The notes beneath the pieces are model-generated. The model did not search any database. It had not been told where the DNA came from and saw only the letters and a program-made list of their open reading frames with translations. The position numbers and the translations under genes are program-made. 64,000 nt of DNA from UKL13-2 sp044229235 (lineage in GTDB: Bacteria; Pseudomonadota; Gammaproteobacteria; Burkholderiales; Usitatibacteraceae): positions 62,001 through 126,000 of the forward strand of contig JBGATH010000005.1 in NCBI GenBank assembly GCA_044229235.1. Reading direction: 5' to 3'. This document shows, in pieces, positions 1 to 7,393 of this stretch (positions are counted from its first letter, which is position 1; every line of letters begins with the position of its first letter).

Positions 1-2
1 TG

Positions 3-101
3 GACTCCTTGATCGCAGGGTTGACTGGCCAGACAGGGTTCGCCGCAAACATAGCACCGAATGCCGAGGGTGAATTCGGCACCGACGCGCGCAACCACTG
101 A
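3..101 (+). CDS. C-terminal end of an unidentified protein (5' partial)
   Basis: An open frame enters from the left edge and runs 32 codons to a TGA at 99-101, about 110 bases before pap. The visible tail contains GLTGQTGFAANIAPNAEG and ends in RNH. No domain can be recognised in so short a piece. The same-strand orientation to pap and the ordinary composition make a real gene end plausible, but one of three frames being open over 100 bases in GC-rich DNA is weak evidence. Confidence 0.3.
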   Translation, partial: DSLIAGLTGQTGFAANIAPNAEGEFGTDARNH

Positions 102-209
102 CACACATCAACATTTTCCACCCGGTCGGCGGCAGACTGGGCAAAATCAGGGCAAGTCCGCACGTCTGACGTCTGTCATGCACACCCAATAACAGCCAGG
201 GAGCCACGC

Positions 210-1685
210 ATGTTCGAATCCGCCGAAATCGGCCACAAGATCAGCAAAGCCGAATTCCAGAAAGAAGAACCCAAGCTGCGCCAGGCGCTCTTGAAGGTGC
301 AGTACGAGTTGCTGGAAAAAAGCAAGTTCCCGGTCATCATCCTTGTCAACGGCGTCGATGGCGCCGGCAAGGGCGAAACGGTGAATCTGCTCAACGAGTG
401 GATGGACCCGCGGCACATCCACACCCATGCCTTCGGCGGCTCCACCGACGTCGAGCGCGCGCGGCCAGAGATGTGGCGCTTCTGGACCTCGCTGCCGCCC
501 AAGGGTCGCATCGGCATCCTGTTCGGTTCGTGGTACACCGACCCGATCCTGCAGCGGGTGATGGAAAGCGAAGGCCGCGCCGAATTCGAGGAGCGCCTCG
601 CGCGCATCCGCGACCACGAGCGCATGCTGGTGGCCGAAGGCGCGCTCATCATCAAGCTGTGGTTCCACCTTTCCAAGCGTGCGCAGAAAGACCGGCTCAA
701 GGCGCTCACCGCGAAGAAAAAGACCGCCTGGCGCGTCACCAAGGAAGACTGGAAGCACTTCAAGCATTACGACGAATTCGTCGGCGTGTGCGAACTGGCG
801 CTGCGCGAAACCTCGACCGGGGAGGCGCCCTGGAACATCATCGAAGGCAGCAACCACGAATACCGCTCGCTCACCGCCGGCAAGCTGCTGCTCGACGCTC
901 TGCAACGGCGGCTGAAAGGCAGCGCGCCGTCCGTCAAGGCCGCCGAGCCGCTGCCGCAGCCGGCCCTCGACAAGCGCGACATCCTCAATACTGCCGACTA
1001 CACCCGCAAACTGGATGACGCCACCTACAACAAGAAGCTGCAAAAACTGCAAGGTGAACTGAGCCTGCTCACCCGCCACAAGAAAATGCGAGAGCGTTCA
1101 GTGGTGATGGTGTTCGAAGGCATGGACGCCGCCGGCAAGGGCAGCACCATCCGCCGCATCACCCGCGCCATGGATGCACGCTACTACCACGTCGTGCCCA
1201 TCGCCGCGCCCAGCGACGAGGAACGCGCGCAGCCCTATCTGTGGCGCTTCTGGCGGCACGTGCCGCCGCAGGGCCACGCCGTCATCTTTGATCGCTCCTG
1301 GTACGGGCGCGTGCTGGTGGAGCGCGTGGAGAAATTCTGCCGCGAGGAAGACTGGATGCGCGCGTACCACGAGATCAACGAGTTCGAGGAACAGCTCACC
1401 ATCGGCGGCGCCATCGTCGCCAAGTTCTGGCTGGCCATCAGCCCGGCCGAACAACTGCGGCGTTTCAAGGAACGCGCCAAGACGCCGCACAAGCAATTCA
1501 AGATCACCGACGAAGACTGGCGCAACCGCAAGAAATGGCCCGACTACGAACGCGCCGTGGCCGACATGATCGACCGCACGTCCACCGACATTGCACCGTG
1601 GCACGTGGTGGCATCCAACGACAAGCCGTGGTCGCGGGTGGAGGCGCTGCAGCGGCTGGTGGAGACGATTGAGAAGGCGCTTTAG
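210..1685 (+). CDS. pap: Polyphosphate:AMP phosphotransferase (two-domain PPK2 family)
   Basis: The enzyme moves a phosphate from polyphosphate to AMP, giving ADP, in the cytoplasm. The 491-residue protein is a tandem of two PPK2 domains, the layout of class II PPK2/Pap enzymes. Domain 1 has a P-loop GVDGAGKGE at residues 48-56. Domain 2 has GMDAAGKGS at about 304-312 and the Walker-B/lid signature FDRSWYGR at about 360-367. In domain 1 the matching stretch reads FGSWYTDP, so the catalytic Asp-Arg is lost. In characterised two-domain enzymes the C-terminal half is the active one, and the same is inferred here. The ATG at 210 follows an AGGGAG-like Shine-Dalgarno. It stands alone, followed by a 300-base spacer that ends in an attI-like site. 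Confidence 0.93.
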   Translation: MFESAEIGHKISKAEFQKEEPKLRQALLKVQYELLEKSKFPVIILVNGVDGAGKGETVNLLNEWMDPRHIHTHAFGGSTDVERARPEMWRFWTSLPPKGRIGILFGSWYTDPILQRVMESEGRAEFEERLARIRDHERMLVAEGALIIKLWFHLSKRAQKDRLKALTAKKKTAWRVTKEDWKHFKHYDEFVGVCELALRETSTGEAPWNIIEGSNHEYRSLTAGKLLLDALQRRLKGSAPSVKAAEPLPQPALDKRDILNTADYTRKLDDATYNKKLQKLQGELSLLTRHKKMRERSVVMVFEGMDAAGKGSTIRRITRAMDARYYHVVPIAAPSDEERAQPYLWRFWRHVPPQGHAVIFDRSWYGRVLVERVEKFCREEDWMRAYHEINEFEEQLTIGGAIVAKFWLAISPAEQLRRFKERAKTPHKQFKITDEDWRNRKKWPDYERAVADMIDRTSTDIAPWHVVASNDKPWSRVEALQRLVETIEKAL

Positions 1686-1901
1686 GGGCGGTTGCGGTGC
1701 GATGAACGATGCGCAGAGCCATCGCGAGACGACCGGCGGCCGCTGCAATGGTTAAGGCTGCTCACAAGACCTGCCTGCACATGTTGGCGAACGTCGGAAA
1801 ATCACGCTGACGTAAAACTTGATTCTGTTATGGCGGTATCTTCATACAGCCTCTTGATGCAACCCCCTGTTTATGTGAGATTTTCTGGCCATTTCCAAAA
1901 C

Positions 1902-1955
1902 TTGTTATGCGTCACCGATAATTGTTACGCGTCACCGATAATTGTTACGCGTCAA
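1902..1955 (+). repeat. Tandem 20-bp direct repeats (2.7 copies)
   Basis: The unit TTGTTACGCGTCACCGATAA occurs at 1922-1941. A copy with one change (T for C) lies directly before it at 1902-1921, and a partial third copy (TTGTTACGCGTCAA) starts at 1942. The period is exactly 20 bases. The repeats end about 20 bases before a GTTAGAT core and are interpreted below as integrase-binding direct repeats of an attI-like site. Apart from these, the spacer 1686-1984 is AT-richer than its surroundings and shows no credible gene. Confidence 0.85.
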
Positions 1956-1980
1956 TTGTGACGTATAAATTAAGTTAGAT
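1904..1980 (+). other. attI-like integron recombination site without an adjacent integrase
   Basis: Three GTTAYGC motifs start at 1904, 1924 and 1944 and are followed by GTTAGAT at 1974-1980, which fits the GTTRRRY crossover core. From memory of attI1, the integrase-binding repeats GTTATGG and GTTACGC are 19 bases apart, and the second is about 32 bases from the GTTAGGC core. Here the spacings are 20, 20 and 30. No matching RYYYAAC left core lies upstream, so this is not an attC end. A cassette gene begins 4 bases after the core. No intI gene or recognisable remnant exists between pap and this site. The assignment comes from motif order and spacing only. Confidence 0.55.
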
Positions 1981-1984
1981 TTCA

Positions 1985-2464
1985 ATGATGCCGAATAGGG
2001 CCACTTTTATTGTTGTCGGAACCATTTTCCTCACGCTTTTCACATTGTTCACGGCCTCAGGACTTGTTTACGTTTATCACTCTGAATGGTGCCAACCAGG
2101 TGAATTCTGTGGCGAGGCGTGGAAAGTACTTCGATTGACAACGGAGTCCACGCTTACAGCTTCAGTCGCGGCTGCAATATGTGTTTGGGCGTCGCGCGCG
2201 AGGCTGGCAAACAAGAGCGTTTCCGTTCTGATGGCAATTGGTCTCGTTTCTTCAGCGCTTCTTTTCATGGCATTACTTCCCGCTGTGGAGATCAGAGCGG
2301 CAATAACTTCGCGGTTTTTCCCATACGTCATCGCACTTCGATTTGGTTTTCTGGGAATGTTTATTGTCTGGGGAACAATTAGCGTTATTGTTTGTGCTGC
2401 CGTTATGGCGGTGGTTAAACGCATAGACAATCTAACTACTCGTTCGAGGACGGACGCGCCATGA
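1985..2464 (+). CDS. Hypothetical four-helix membrane protein, probable integron cassette gene
   Basis: The 159-residue protein has about four hydrophobic segments at roughly residues 7-31, 53-70, 78-100 and 114-143. A short loop after the first helix carries two cysteines (about 36 and 42). No family is recognised. The DNA is visibly AT-richer than the flanking genes. The start codon lies 4 bases after a GTTAGAT core and the last codons overlap a well-formed attC at 2430-2495. This compact layout is typical of an integron gene cassette. Only a weak ribosome-binding site (AAGTTAGA) precedes the ATG. The function is unknown. Confidence 0.7.
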   Translation: MMPNRATFIVVGTIFLTLFTLFTASGLVYVYHSEWCQPGEFCGEAWKVLRLTTESTLTASVAAAICVWASRARLANKSVSVLMAIGLVSSALLFMALLPAVEIRAAITSRFFPYVIALRFGFLGMFIVWGTISVIVCAAVMAVVKRIDNLTTRSRTDAP

Positions 2465-2495
2465 AGCGGCGCGCCTCTCAACTCGGACGTTAGAC
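2430..2495 (+). other. attC recombination site of a gene cassette
   Basis: The left core ATCTAAC (2430-2436) fits RYYYAAC and the right core GTTAGAC (2489-2495) fits GTTRRRY, and they are complementary at six of seven positions. Inside them, an L''-like stretch ACTCGTTCGAG and an L'-like stretch CTCAACTCGGAC pair imperfectly, and the centre holds a hairpin (GGACGCGCC against GGCGCGCC). The total length of 66 bases is in the normal attC range. The base pattern follows the aadA1-type attC closely at both ends. The site overlaps the 3' end of the membrane-protein gene, as cassette attC sites often do. Confidence 0.8.
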
Positions 2496-2553
2496 CTCGC
2501 GGACATCCGTTGGACATAATTACTCTTCGCACTAACCTCACGGACGATCTCAG

Positions 2554-3066
2554 ATGGCCGGACTAATCGTACTTGCGCTTGCGGTCGGGTGGCTGTTCTT
2601 ATCTGGCGTCATCGCGCGTGTTATCGCAGGTTCGGCTGCACCCGAGAGATTCGGCGGATTGATTACGATTTTGTTGTATCCGCTCATTCTCGCAATCCCG
2701 TTTGCGGATGAAGCTATAGGGCGTTGGCAGTACAGCAGGCTATGCGAACGCGAAGCAAAGGTGTGGGTGGCGCCTACCGCAAGTCAAGTGAAGGCTGCGC
2801 GGCAAGTCGGCCCCCATTTCGTCGACCGCGATGAATTCTTTATTCCAGTGCGGGAGCAGCCCATCGTCTATGTTGATATAGACACCGGGAAGCCGTTCTA
2901 TACGGTCAAGGCGTTTCATACACCAGGCGGGATGATCATGCGTGCGGGCTTGAACATGGGTAGCTCCAGCGCTTGCTGGCCCCCAAATTGGTCTTCGCGA
3001 GAGAATGGGATCGACATTGACAAATTGCTCAAGCAAGGCGAAGCGTCGCGTGGAAAGCAAGGTTGA
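2554..3066 (+). CDS. Hypothetical protein with two N-terminal membrane segments
   Basis: The 170-residue product begins with two hydrophobic segments (about residues 2-23 and 35-52). A mostly polar domain follows with the stretch YSRLCEREAKVWV after the second helix and a YVDIDTGKPFYTV strand-like region. No known family is recognised. The gene starts 58 bases after the attC at 2430-2495, so it may be a second cassette, but no attC is visible at its own 3' end. Composition is closer to the host than that of the preceding gene. The function is unknown. Confidence 0.65.
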   Translation: MAGLIVLALAVGWLFLSGVIARVIAGSAAPERFGGLITILLYPLILAIPFADEAIGRWQYSRLCEREAKVWVAPTASQVKAARQVGPHFVDRDEFFIPVREQPIVYVDIDTGKPFYTVKAFHTPGGMIMRAGLNMGSSSACWPPNWSSRENGIDIDKLLKQGEASRGKQG

Positions 3067-3143
3067 CCCGGGACAGCTCAGACACCATTAAACGCAGCCC
3101 CTTACCTCCATCATTGGCCAGCCAAACTCAAATGGACAATCCA

Positions 3144-3971
3144 ATGCGATCCGTACTCTTGCGTTCCATACTGCCACTCCTCGCCCTGTGCCTGCTTCCC
3201 GTCATATCTGCCGCACAGGTCGCCCCACAGCGAGGCATCGTGCTGGCGGATCTCACCTGGAAAGAGGCCGAGGCGGTCCTGAAGCCCAATACCATCGTCG
3301 TCATTCCGCTCGGCGCTGCGTCGAAGGAGCACGGACCACATCTGCGGCTGGACAATGATTTTCAGCTCGCTCAGTACTTTGCCGGCCGGGTGCTTGCGGC
3401 TGAAGACGTGGTGATGGCGCCAACAATCCCCTACCACTTCTACCCCGCGTTCCTGGAATACCCGGGTTCGACCCATCTTTCGTTCGACACCGCGCGGGAC
3501 GTCGTCGTCGATATCGTCAAGAGCCTCGCGAACTATGGGCCCCGGCGCTTCTATGTCCTGAACACGGGGGTGTCAACCATACGCCCGCTGACAGCCTCGG
3601 CGAAAGTGCTGGCCAAGGAGGGAATCCTGCTGCGTTACACAGACGTGCTCAAGGTGAACGTAGAGGCGGAGAAGAGCGTCAGCAAGCAACTCAGGGGAAC
3701 GCACGCGGATGAAATCGAAACGTCCATGATGCTGTACATCGCACCGGACCGGGTCAACATGAGCCTTGCAGTCCGCGACGACAATCCGGAAGATCCCGGC
3801 CCCCTTACCCGCAAGCCCAATGGGAAAGGCATCTACTCGGCCTCTGGCGTATGGGGCGATGCAACGCTCGCAACGCGCGAAAAGGGAAAGGTCGTGGTGG
3901 AAGGGATGGTGCAGGGAATACTGAAGGAAATCGCGGCGCTCCGGTCCGCCGACCTCCCCCGTCGAGAGTGA
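3144..3971 (+). CDS. Creatininase-family amidohydrolase, exported
   Basis: This family hydrolyses cyclic or linear amides such as creatinine or formamides with a binuclear metal centre. The mature part shows the family signature around IPLGAASKEHGPHLRL and DND (Glu, His and Asp metal ligands) near residues 50-70. A later GTHADEIETSMM block supplies further acidic ligands. The N-terminus MRSVLLRSILPLLALCLLPV looks like a signal peptide, so it probably acts in the periplasm, which is unusual for characterised creatininases. Start 3144 was chosen for the signal peptide; an ATG at 3132 is possible. The gene ends 12 bases before a degenerate attC-like site. The substrate is unknown. Confidence 0.8.
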   Translation: MRSVLLRSILPLLALCLLPVISAAQVAPQRGIVLADLTWKEAEAVLKPNTIVVIPLGAASKEHGPHLRLDNDFQLAQYFAGRVLAAEDVVMAPTIPYHFYPAFLEYPGSTHLSFDTARDVVVDIVKSLANYGPRRFYVLNTGVSTIRPLTASAKVLAKEGILLRYTDVLKVNVEAEKSVSKQLRGTHADEIETSMMLYIAPDRVNMSLAVRDDNPEDPGPLTRKPNGKGIYSASGVWGDATLATREKGKVVVEGMVQGILKEIAALRSADLPRRE

Positions 3972-3983
3972 TGGAACAGCTGG

Positions 3984-4041
3984 GCCTGACAATTCATTCA
4001 AGAAGACTGCCTTCGGTGGTGGCACAATTCACGAGGTAGGT
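3984..4041 (+). other. Degenerate attC-like site
   Basis: GCCTGAC (3984-3990) differs from RYYYAAC at one base and is followed directly by AATTCATTCAAG, the same string found in the left arm of the aadA1 attC. The right half has ACAATTCACGAG followed by GGTAGGT (4035-4041), one base away from GTTRRRY. The length of 58 bases and the arrangement fit an attC, but both outer cores carry a mutation. It lies just after the creatininase-family gene. Confidence 0.5.
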
Positions 4042-4077
4042 GTCAAGATCTTGACCATGCGTAGACGTGAGTGACTC

Positions 4078-4329
4078 ATGACTATCCAAAAGATCGCGGG
4101 CGGAACGATACACACGATGCCATCCGATTTTCGAAAAGCCATCCAATCCAGCGCCATGGCGATGAGCCTCTGGATCGACATCACTCCATTGGCGCGGAAC
4201 GAGTGGATTTGTTGGGTTACCTCGGCCAAGAAGGATGAAACGCGACAGCGTCGCATCGAGGTTGGCATTGACAAGATGTCCAAGGGCATGCGGAGGCCGT
4301 GCTGCTGGCCCGGATGCCCGCACCGCTAG
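4078..4329 (+). CDS. Small YdeI/OmpD-associated family protein
   Basis: The 83-residue protein matches my memory of the short YdeI/OmpD-associated family. It has an N-terminal GTIHTMPSDFRKAI stretch, a central ITPLARNEWICWVTSAKK block and a C-terminal end RRPCCWPGCPHR. Length agrees with the family, so the gene appears complete. The biochemical role of the family is not established. The gene sits between two attC-like sites, consistent with a former cassette. No strong ribosome-binding site is visible. Confidence 0.75.
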   Translation: MTIQKIAGGTIHTMPSDFRKAIQSSAMAMSLWIDITPLARNEWICWVTSAKKDETRQRRIEVGIDKMSKGMRRPCCWPGCPHR

Positions 4330-4461
4330 AGAACAATCAGTGTCAGGCGCCATTAAGGGCTCGACGATGCCGTGCACCATTGGGGTCGGGTCTTGAAGGA
4401 ATGGATTGCTATTTTGCAAGACCTGCCCCAAATGCCCTCCTCCAAAAGTGTTTGCGCATTA

Positions 4462-4506
4462 GCCACAATTGTTTTGCGTCCGTCGCAGCGTATGAATTCG
4501 TTGGGC
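4462..4506 (+). other. Possible eroded attC (right core intact)
   Basis: The right core GTTGGGC at 4500-4506 fits GTTRRRY exactly. To its left, GCGTATGAATT and AATTGTTTTGCG can pair imperfectly across a short hairpin, and GCCACA at about 4462 stands where the RYYYAAC core should be but does not fit it. The hydrolase gene begins about 24 bases after the core, as in a cassette. On its own this is weak evidence; it gains weight from the two better sites upstream. Confidence 0.3.
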
Positions 4507-4529
4507 CTCACAAAATGAGAGGAACAGGA

Positions 4530-5435
4530 ATGGTGAAAAAGCTGTCTTCCGCGACGACACGCGCCGCGCACTTTCTGCTGCTTGCCGCCGCACTGGTCGC
4601 CTGCCTGCGCTCGCCTGCGTGGGGAGAAACCCTGAATGCTTCATTGCGTGAAGCGGTGAGCAGCGTTCCCGTCCCCGCTTGGGGCGCGAAAATTGTGGTC
4701 ACCAGCTTCCGACCGCGTGGCGATGGGCCGTTTCCGTGGATAGTCCTCAGCCATGGGACTGCCACCACGCTGGAGGCGAACTTTGCAAAGGGCCGATACC
4801 GACCGTTGAACCCTGTGCGCGAGTGGGTGAAGCGTGGATATGCGGTGCTGGTACCGATGCGGCGTGGCTATGGAGACAAGGATGTCAGGCATCTTGGCGA
4901 TGCGTATGGCAGTTGTAGCCGCCCTGATTTTCGACGCGCCGGCGAGGGTGCGGCGCTGGATTTGCTCGCTACCGTCGAGTGGGCAAAAATGCAGCGCGAC
5001 CTGGACCCAAAGCGCTGGCTGCTGGTGGGCCAGAGTGCCGGCGGATTCGCCTCGATCTATGCTGCATCGAAGCATCCCGATGGACTTGTCGCGGTGCTCG
5101 CGTTTTCGCCCGGGCGCGGTGGCGACCCTGACAAACGTAAAGGCGAGCCTTGCGGGTCGGACCGCATGGCGGAACTGTTCGCGTCAATTGCAGCACAAAT
5201 TGCCGTGCCGGTATTGTGGTTCTACGCCCAAAACGACGAGTACATCGGCGCGCGGGTGCAGAAGCTCTGGTTCGAGAGCTTCCGATCGGCTGGTGGGCAT
5301 GGCGAGTTAGTGGTGATACCGCCGTTTCCTCATGCCCGCGGCCACGGCGTGTTTCCATCGGAGGCGGGCACACCGCTCTGGACCGACGCCGTAGCCAAAT
5401 TCTTCGGAGCGCAGAAACTGGCCCTGCCCTTTTAG
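4530..5435 (+). CDS. Exported alpha/beta hydrolase (dienelactone hydrolase-like)
   Basis: The 301-residue protein has a signal peptide (a positively charged start, then HFLLLAAALVACL) and an alpha/beta-hydrolase fold. The nucleophile elbow reads GQSAGG, the acid is probably in YAQNDEYIG and the base in PFPHARGHG. An ester or lactone substrate is likely, in the periplasm. The ATG at 4530 is preceded by AGAGGAACAGG; a start at 4515 is possible, while upstream extension of the frame lacks a signal. It is followed, after 245 bases, by a second hydrolase of the same superfamily. The position right after a GTTGGGC core suggests a cassette origin. Confidence 0.8.
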   Translation: MVKKLSSATTRAAHFLLLAAALVACLRSPAWGETLNASLREAVSSVPVPAWGAKIVVTSFRPRGDGPFPWIVLSHGTATTLEANFAKGRYRPLNPVREWVKRGYAVLVPMRRGYGDKDVRHLGDAYGSCSRPDFRRAGEGAALDLLATVEWAKMQRDLDPKRWLLVGQSAGGFASIYAASKHPDGLVAVLAFSPGRGGDPDKRKGEPCGSDRMAELFASIAAQIAVPVLWFYAQNDEYIGARVQKLWFESFRSAGGHGELVVIPPFPHARGHGVFPSEAGTPLWTDAVAKFFGAQKLALPF

Positions 5436-5680
5436 GGGAATCGTGAACCATCAGGTTCAGTCACCGGTAAGTGCCGATGACGCATTACACGTTGGCCAAG
5501 AGGGGCGAGCAATTAGCGAACAAGTAGGGTGTCCACATTGCGGGGGTAAGAACAGCCTGAGCCCTCGCTCATGAACACCATCGGGGTGAGACAAAAGAAT
5601 CGCGCATTTGGGCTTGGCCGTTAGTCGGGTTACGCGATTCGTGGTATACCCGGTGACGAAGTACCTGACAGGAGGACGAC

Positions 5681-6562
5681 ATGAACGCACACCGCGGACT
5701 CGGCGTCACAGCCATCACCGCCGTACTATGTCTGGCTGCGCGGGTGGAGGCGCAAACCAATCTGAACGCCCCGGACCTGGACTTCCCAAAGGAAGCCAGC
5801 GTGCTGTCGTTTTTCAGCCCTCTCGCGATGGGGATCTGGAAACCCGAGGGCAATGGCCCCTTTCCCGCCGTCATCCTTGTTCATTCGTGCGGAGGCGTGA
5901 AAGGCCAGATCGGCCACTGGCGCAAGGAGGCAATCAAGCGGGGCTACGTGGCCTTCGTCATGGACAGTTTCAGTTCGCGTGGTTCGCCTTCCTGCCGGCC
6001 GTTGGCGCCCGTCACGATGGACCGCGGAGTGAAGGACATTTTCGATGCGACAGCACATCTGGGCACTCTTCCATTTGTTGACAAGTCGCGCATCGTGAGC
6101 GTGGGCTTCTCTTGGGGAGCGATGGCCGGGATGTTGAGCGCCAGTGCGAAGTACGGCGCCGAGGCAGCTCCGGGCAAATCCCCGCCCGCAGCCATAGCGA
6201 GCTTATATCCGTCCTACCAAATTGCACCTTTCGGCACGTTTCGTGGCAACGAATACCTGCGCCAGGATGTATCGACACCGACTCTGGTGCTAATGGGCGG
6301 CCAGGATACGGAATCTCCGGCCGAAGAGTGCCTGAGCCGACTGCAGAAGCTGAAGGAGCGCGCGGCTCCAGTGGAATGGCATATCTACAGCAGCGCCACG
6401 CATTGCTGGGATTGTAGTGACATGCACAACCACCGCTGGACTCCGCCCTGGGCTGAAGGCCGCACCTCGGTCTATCTCTACGACAGCGACATCACGGCAC
6501 AGTCGGTAGATCTCGTGTTCAATTTCTTCGGCAGGCGCTTGCCGGCGACGACGAAGAACTGA
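5681..6562 (+). CDS. Dienelactone hydrolase family protein, exported
   Basis: The 293-residue protein starts with a signal-like segment (AVLCLAARVEAQT). It carries LVHSCGGVKG (oxyanion region), the nucleophile elbow GFSWGAMAG, a GGQDTESP acid region and a late HCWD histidine. These are features of dienelactone-hydrolase-like esterases. A clear Shine-Dalgarno AGGAGG precedes the ATG by about 7 bases. It lies downstream of another exported hydrolase on the same strand. In the spacer (5436-5680) only a small hairpin TGAACC/GGTTCA near 5450 is seen, without a U-run. Confidence 0.85.
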   Translation: MNAHRGLGVTAITAVLCLAARVEAQTNLNAPDLDFPKEASVLSFFSPLAMGIWKPEGNGPFPAVILVHSCGGVKGQIGHWRKEAIKRGYVAFVMDSFSSRGSPSCRPLAPVTMDRGVKDIFDATAHLGTLPFVDKSRIVSVGFSWGAMAGMLSASAKYGAEAAPGKSPPAAIASLYPSYQIAPFGTFRGNEYLRQDVSTPTLVLMGGQDTESPAEECLSRLQKLKERAAPVEWHIYSSATHCWDCSDMHNHRWTPPWAEGRTSVYLYDSDITAQSVDLVFNFFGRRLPATTKN

Positions 6563-6764
6563 CGTTGGCTCCTGCGCCGAGCGCACGGCGCTGGTCGACT
6601 GGTCTATCCGGCAATGTTGTTGCCAGCGAAATGACATCCGATCAGGCAGTCAACCGGATGCGCCGATTTCTCAGTGATAATTTGCAAGCATCGTGCCAAC
6701 GCGCCGGTTACCTTGGGTTTCAGGCGGAGAAGCCCATCATCGCCCCTGCGGAAAAGACACGCAC

Positions 6765-7226
6765 ATGAATAAAGTGACACCTTTCCTCATGTTCAACGAC
6801 CAGCTCGAAGCGGCGATCGCGTTCTACACCGCGACTTTTCCGGACTCCGAGGTGCGCAATCTCGCCCGCACGGGCGAGGACGGTCCGGTCAGCTCCGCCG
6901 AGTTCGTCGTTGGTGGTCAACGCTTCATGGGCTACAACGGTGGTGCGTACTTCAGCTTTTCCGAGGGCGTCTCGTTTTACGTGGACTGTGCGGATCAGGC
7001 TGAAGTCGATGAGTATTGGGACAAGCTCGTGAAGGCTGGAGCCGTGCCCACGGCCTGCGGATGGATCAAGGATCCCTTCGGTCTCTCCTGGCAAATTGTG
7101 CCGAGACGATTCACCGAACTGATCGGCGACAAGAACCCGGGCAAGGTGAAGGCAGTGATGGACGCTATGATGACGATGGTGAAGCTCGACGTGGCGGCGC
7201 TCGAGAAAGCGTATAACGAGGCGTAG
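6765..7226 (+). CDS. VOC-family (PhnB-like) protein
   Basis: The 153-residue protein has the PhnB/3-demethylubiquinone-methyltransferase-like glyoxalase fold. It opens with VTPFLMFNDQLEAAIAFYTATFPDS. A VSFYVDCADQAEVDEYWDKL middle follows, then the diagnostic CGWIKDPFGLSWQIVP and a helical tail ending in KLDVAALEKAYNEA. Such proteins are cytoplasmic and of mostly unknown function. The ATG at 6765 begins the conserved fold; longer frames upstream add no homologous sequence. The 202-base spacer before it shows nothing recognisable. Confidence 0.88.
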   Translation: MNKVTPFLMFNDQLEAAIAFYTATFPDSEVRNLARTGEDGPVSSAEFVVGGQRFMGYNGGAYFSFSEGVSFYVDCADQAEVDEYWDKLVKAGAVPTACGWIKDPFGLSWQIVPRRFTELIGDKNPGKVKAVMDAMMTMVKLDVAALEKAYNEA

Positions 7227-7393
7227 TCGCGCTCGTCGAATCAGGTGTCCGCACCTTCCATGAATGCCGCGTGACCGGGCACAGATGCGCCCGTTCAGTG
7301 TGATTGCCATCGCCAACAAATTCGGGCGCAAGGATTGACTGGTGCCTGGTTAGCCACCCGGTACATCGCGAATCCACAGATGGTTGAAACGCA

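Noticed and set aside
1692..1961. An 89-codon plus-strand frame covering the repeat region after pap
   Set aside because: It reads through the 20-bp repeats and has no domain, no ribosome-binding site and no coding-type composition.
5448..5463. Hairpin TGAACC-ATCA-GGTTCA after the first hydrolase gene as a terminator
   Set aside because: The stem is only six pairs and no U-run follows, so it does not meet the form of an intrinsic terminator.
7340..7360. GGTTAGCC downstream of the VOC gene as a further attC right core
   Set aside because: GTTAGCC does not fit GTTRRRY, and the possible left core is only about 45 bases away and does not pair with it.
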